Part shown: in pieces, positions 63,688 through 64,000 of the stretch
Layout of the letters: every line of letters begins with the position of its first letter
Position numbering within the stretch: the stretch's first letter is position 1
Source of the DNA: Acidobacteriaceae bacterium
GTDB lineage: Bacteria; Acidobacteriota; Terriglobia; Terriglobales; Acidobacteriaceae
DNA length: 64,000 nt
Reading direction: 5' to 3'
Assembly: GCA_025462885.1 (NCBI GenBank)
Contig: JAOAPN010000012.1
Span: 62,001 to 126,000, forward strand
Translations under genes and position numbers: made by a program
Notes under the pieces: generated by a model
What the model was told of the DNA's origin: nothing
Database searches by the model: none
Seen by the model: the letters and a program-made list of their open reading frames with translations, nothing else

Positions 63688-64000
63688 TTGGAATTGGAAG
63701 ATCCACGAATCAGCAGAATGTACGCGGCCATAGCAGGCCGGAAGATCTCCGCCTTACGGGCCAAGGTCTGGCGGGTCGCCGTAATGCGGTCAGGCTGGCT
63801 GACGGCCGCAATCCTGGCAATTCTCCTGGGAGGATTGGTTCTTGCTGTGCGGGAGCGTGGAAAAGGGGACCTTGCACGGCTTGAGGCAGGACTGACCCCA
63901 AAGCCGACAGTGGAGAATGTGGCTTTGCCTCCTCCCGGCAGACAAGAGCCCATCCTATTGAAGCGGAATGCCACTGTGGGGGGCGGCGTACCAGAGTTCG
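63688..64000 (+). CDS. Membrane-anchored protein, N-terminal part (3' partial)
   Basis: An open frame running off the right edge. It starts at TTG 63688 with AAAGG upstream, or at ATG 63718. It shows a basic N-terminus (RKISALRAKVWRVAV), one span (LTAAILAILLGGLVLAV) and then a proline-rich periplasmic linker (PKPTVENVALPPPG). No domain is reached before the end of the window, so no function is given. Confidence 0.6.
   Translation, partial: MELEDPRISRMYAAIAGRKISALRAKVWRVAVMRSGWLTAAILAILLGGLVLAVRERGKGDLARLEAGLTPKPTVENVALPPPGRQEPILLKRNATVGGGVPEF

Overview
The window looks like a chromosomal segment of an acidobacterium of the Terriglobales type (Granulicella, Edaphobacter, Terriglobus and relatives). 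The grounds are high G+C, a VWFA-related Acidobacterial domain protein, an ECF sigma / anti-sigma / CHAT operon, a GH18-deacetylase-GT2 fusion, and a single LolC/E-type permease with LolA and LolD. The assignment is inferred from gene content; no 16S gene is present. Layout: 1-6.5 kb holds the serS 3' end, a small membrane protein, a LolA-like carrier, a GT39-like membrane glycosyltransferase and the GH18/NodB/GT2 protein. 6.6-13.9 kb holds 1-pyrroline-5-carboxylate dehydrogenase, a degenerate NarL-type regulator, a receiver / thioredoxin-reductase-like fusion with its cyclic-nucleotide-domain histidine kinase, a VOC protein, a CxxC-x17-CxxC zinc protein and a small membrane protein. 13.9-18.6 kb is an ECF sigma, anti-sigma, unknown protein and TPR-CHAT protease-like operon. 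18.9-47.55 kb is a tightly packed, single-orientation block. It opens with an outer-membrane barrel, two c-type cytochromes and a CuA cupredoxin. It continues with a nucleotidyltransferase-fold protein and a Wzx/Wzy-type exopolysaccharide set (OPX, PCP, flippase, polymerase/ligase, four glycosyltransferases). It ends with an HprK-like kinase, five cobalamin-binding radical SAM proteins, two free methyltransferases, a methyltransferase-amidohydrolase fusion and a SPASM-like radical SAM protein. A tRNA-Gln(CUG) follows. 48-64 kb returns to general genes: a BtuF-like protein, DinB, VWFA, a SpoIVB-like S55 protein, an alcohol dehydrogenase, a propeller protein with Lol-type permease and LolD, clpC, a cupin, a YtxH protein, a uracil-DNA glycosylase and a partial gene. 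The main discovery is that the 28.6-kb block appears to be one regulon. Three arrays of a GACA-centred hexamer, repeated at exactly 11-bp intervals, lie upstream of its three apparent transcription units: before the porin gene (18883-18932), before the HprK-like gene (34166-34193) and before the first radical SAM gene (35487-35525). The geometry resembles PhoB/PhoP (OmpR-family) operators. In each case an AT-richer hexamer begins 21 bp after the last base of the last repeat, which places that repeat over the -35 position. The block also has the opposite plus-strand G/C skew from both flanks, including the minus-strand genes of the flanks. This fits insertion or inversion of the whole unit, with a tRNA gene near one edge. 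In working terms, the block encodes export of a polysaccharide together with a cobalamin/radical-SAM modification branch whose product cannot be named from sequence. The HprK-like kinase and the nucleotidyltransferase-fold protein recall the HPr-rel-A type exopolysaccharide systems, but no PqqD-like partner is visible. A second notable point is that the S55 (SpoIVB-like) protein carries its GMSGSP serine block before its GHP histidine block, the reverse of Bacillus SpoIVB, so it looks circularly permuted.
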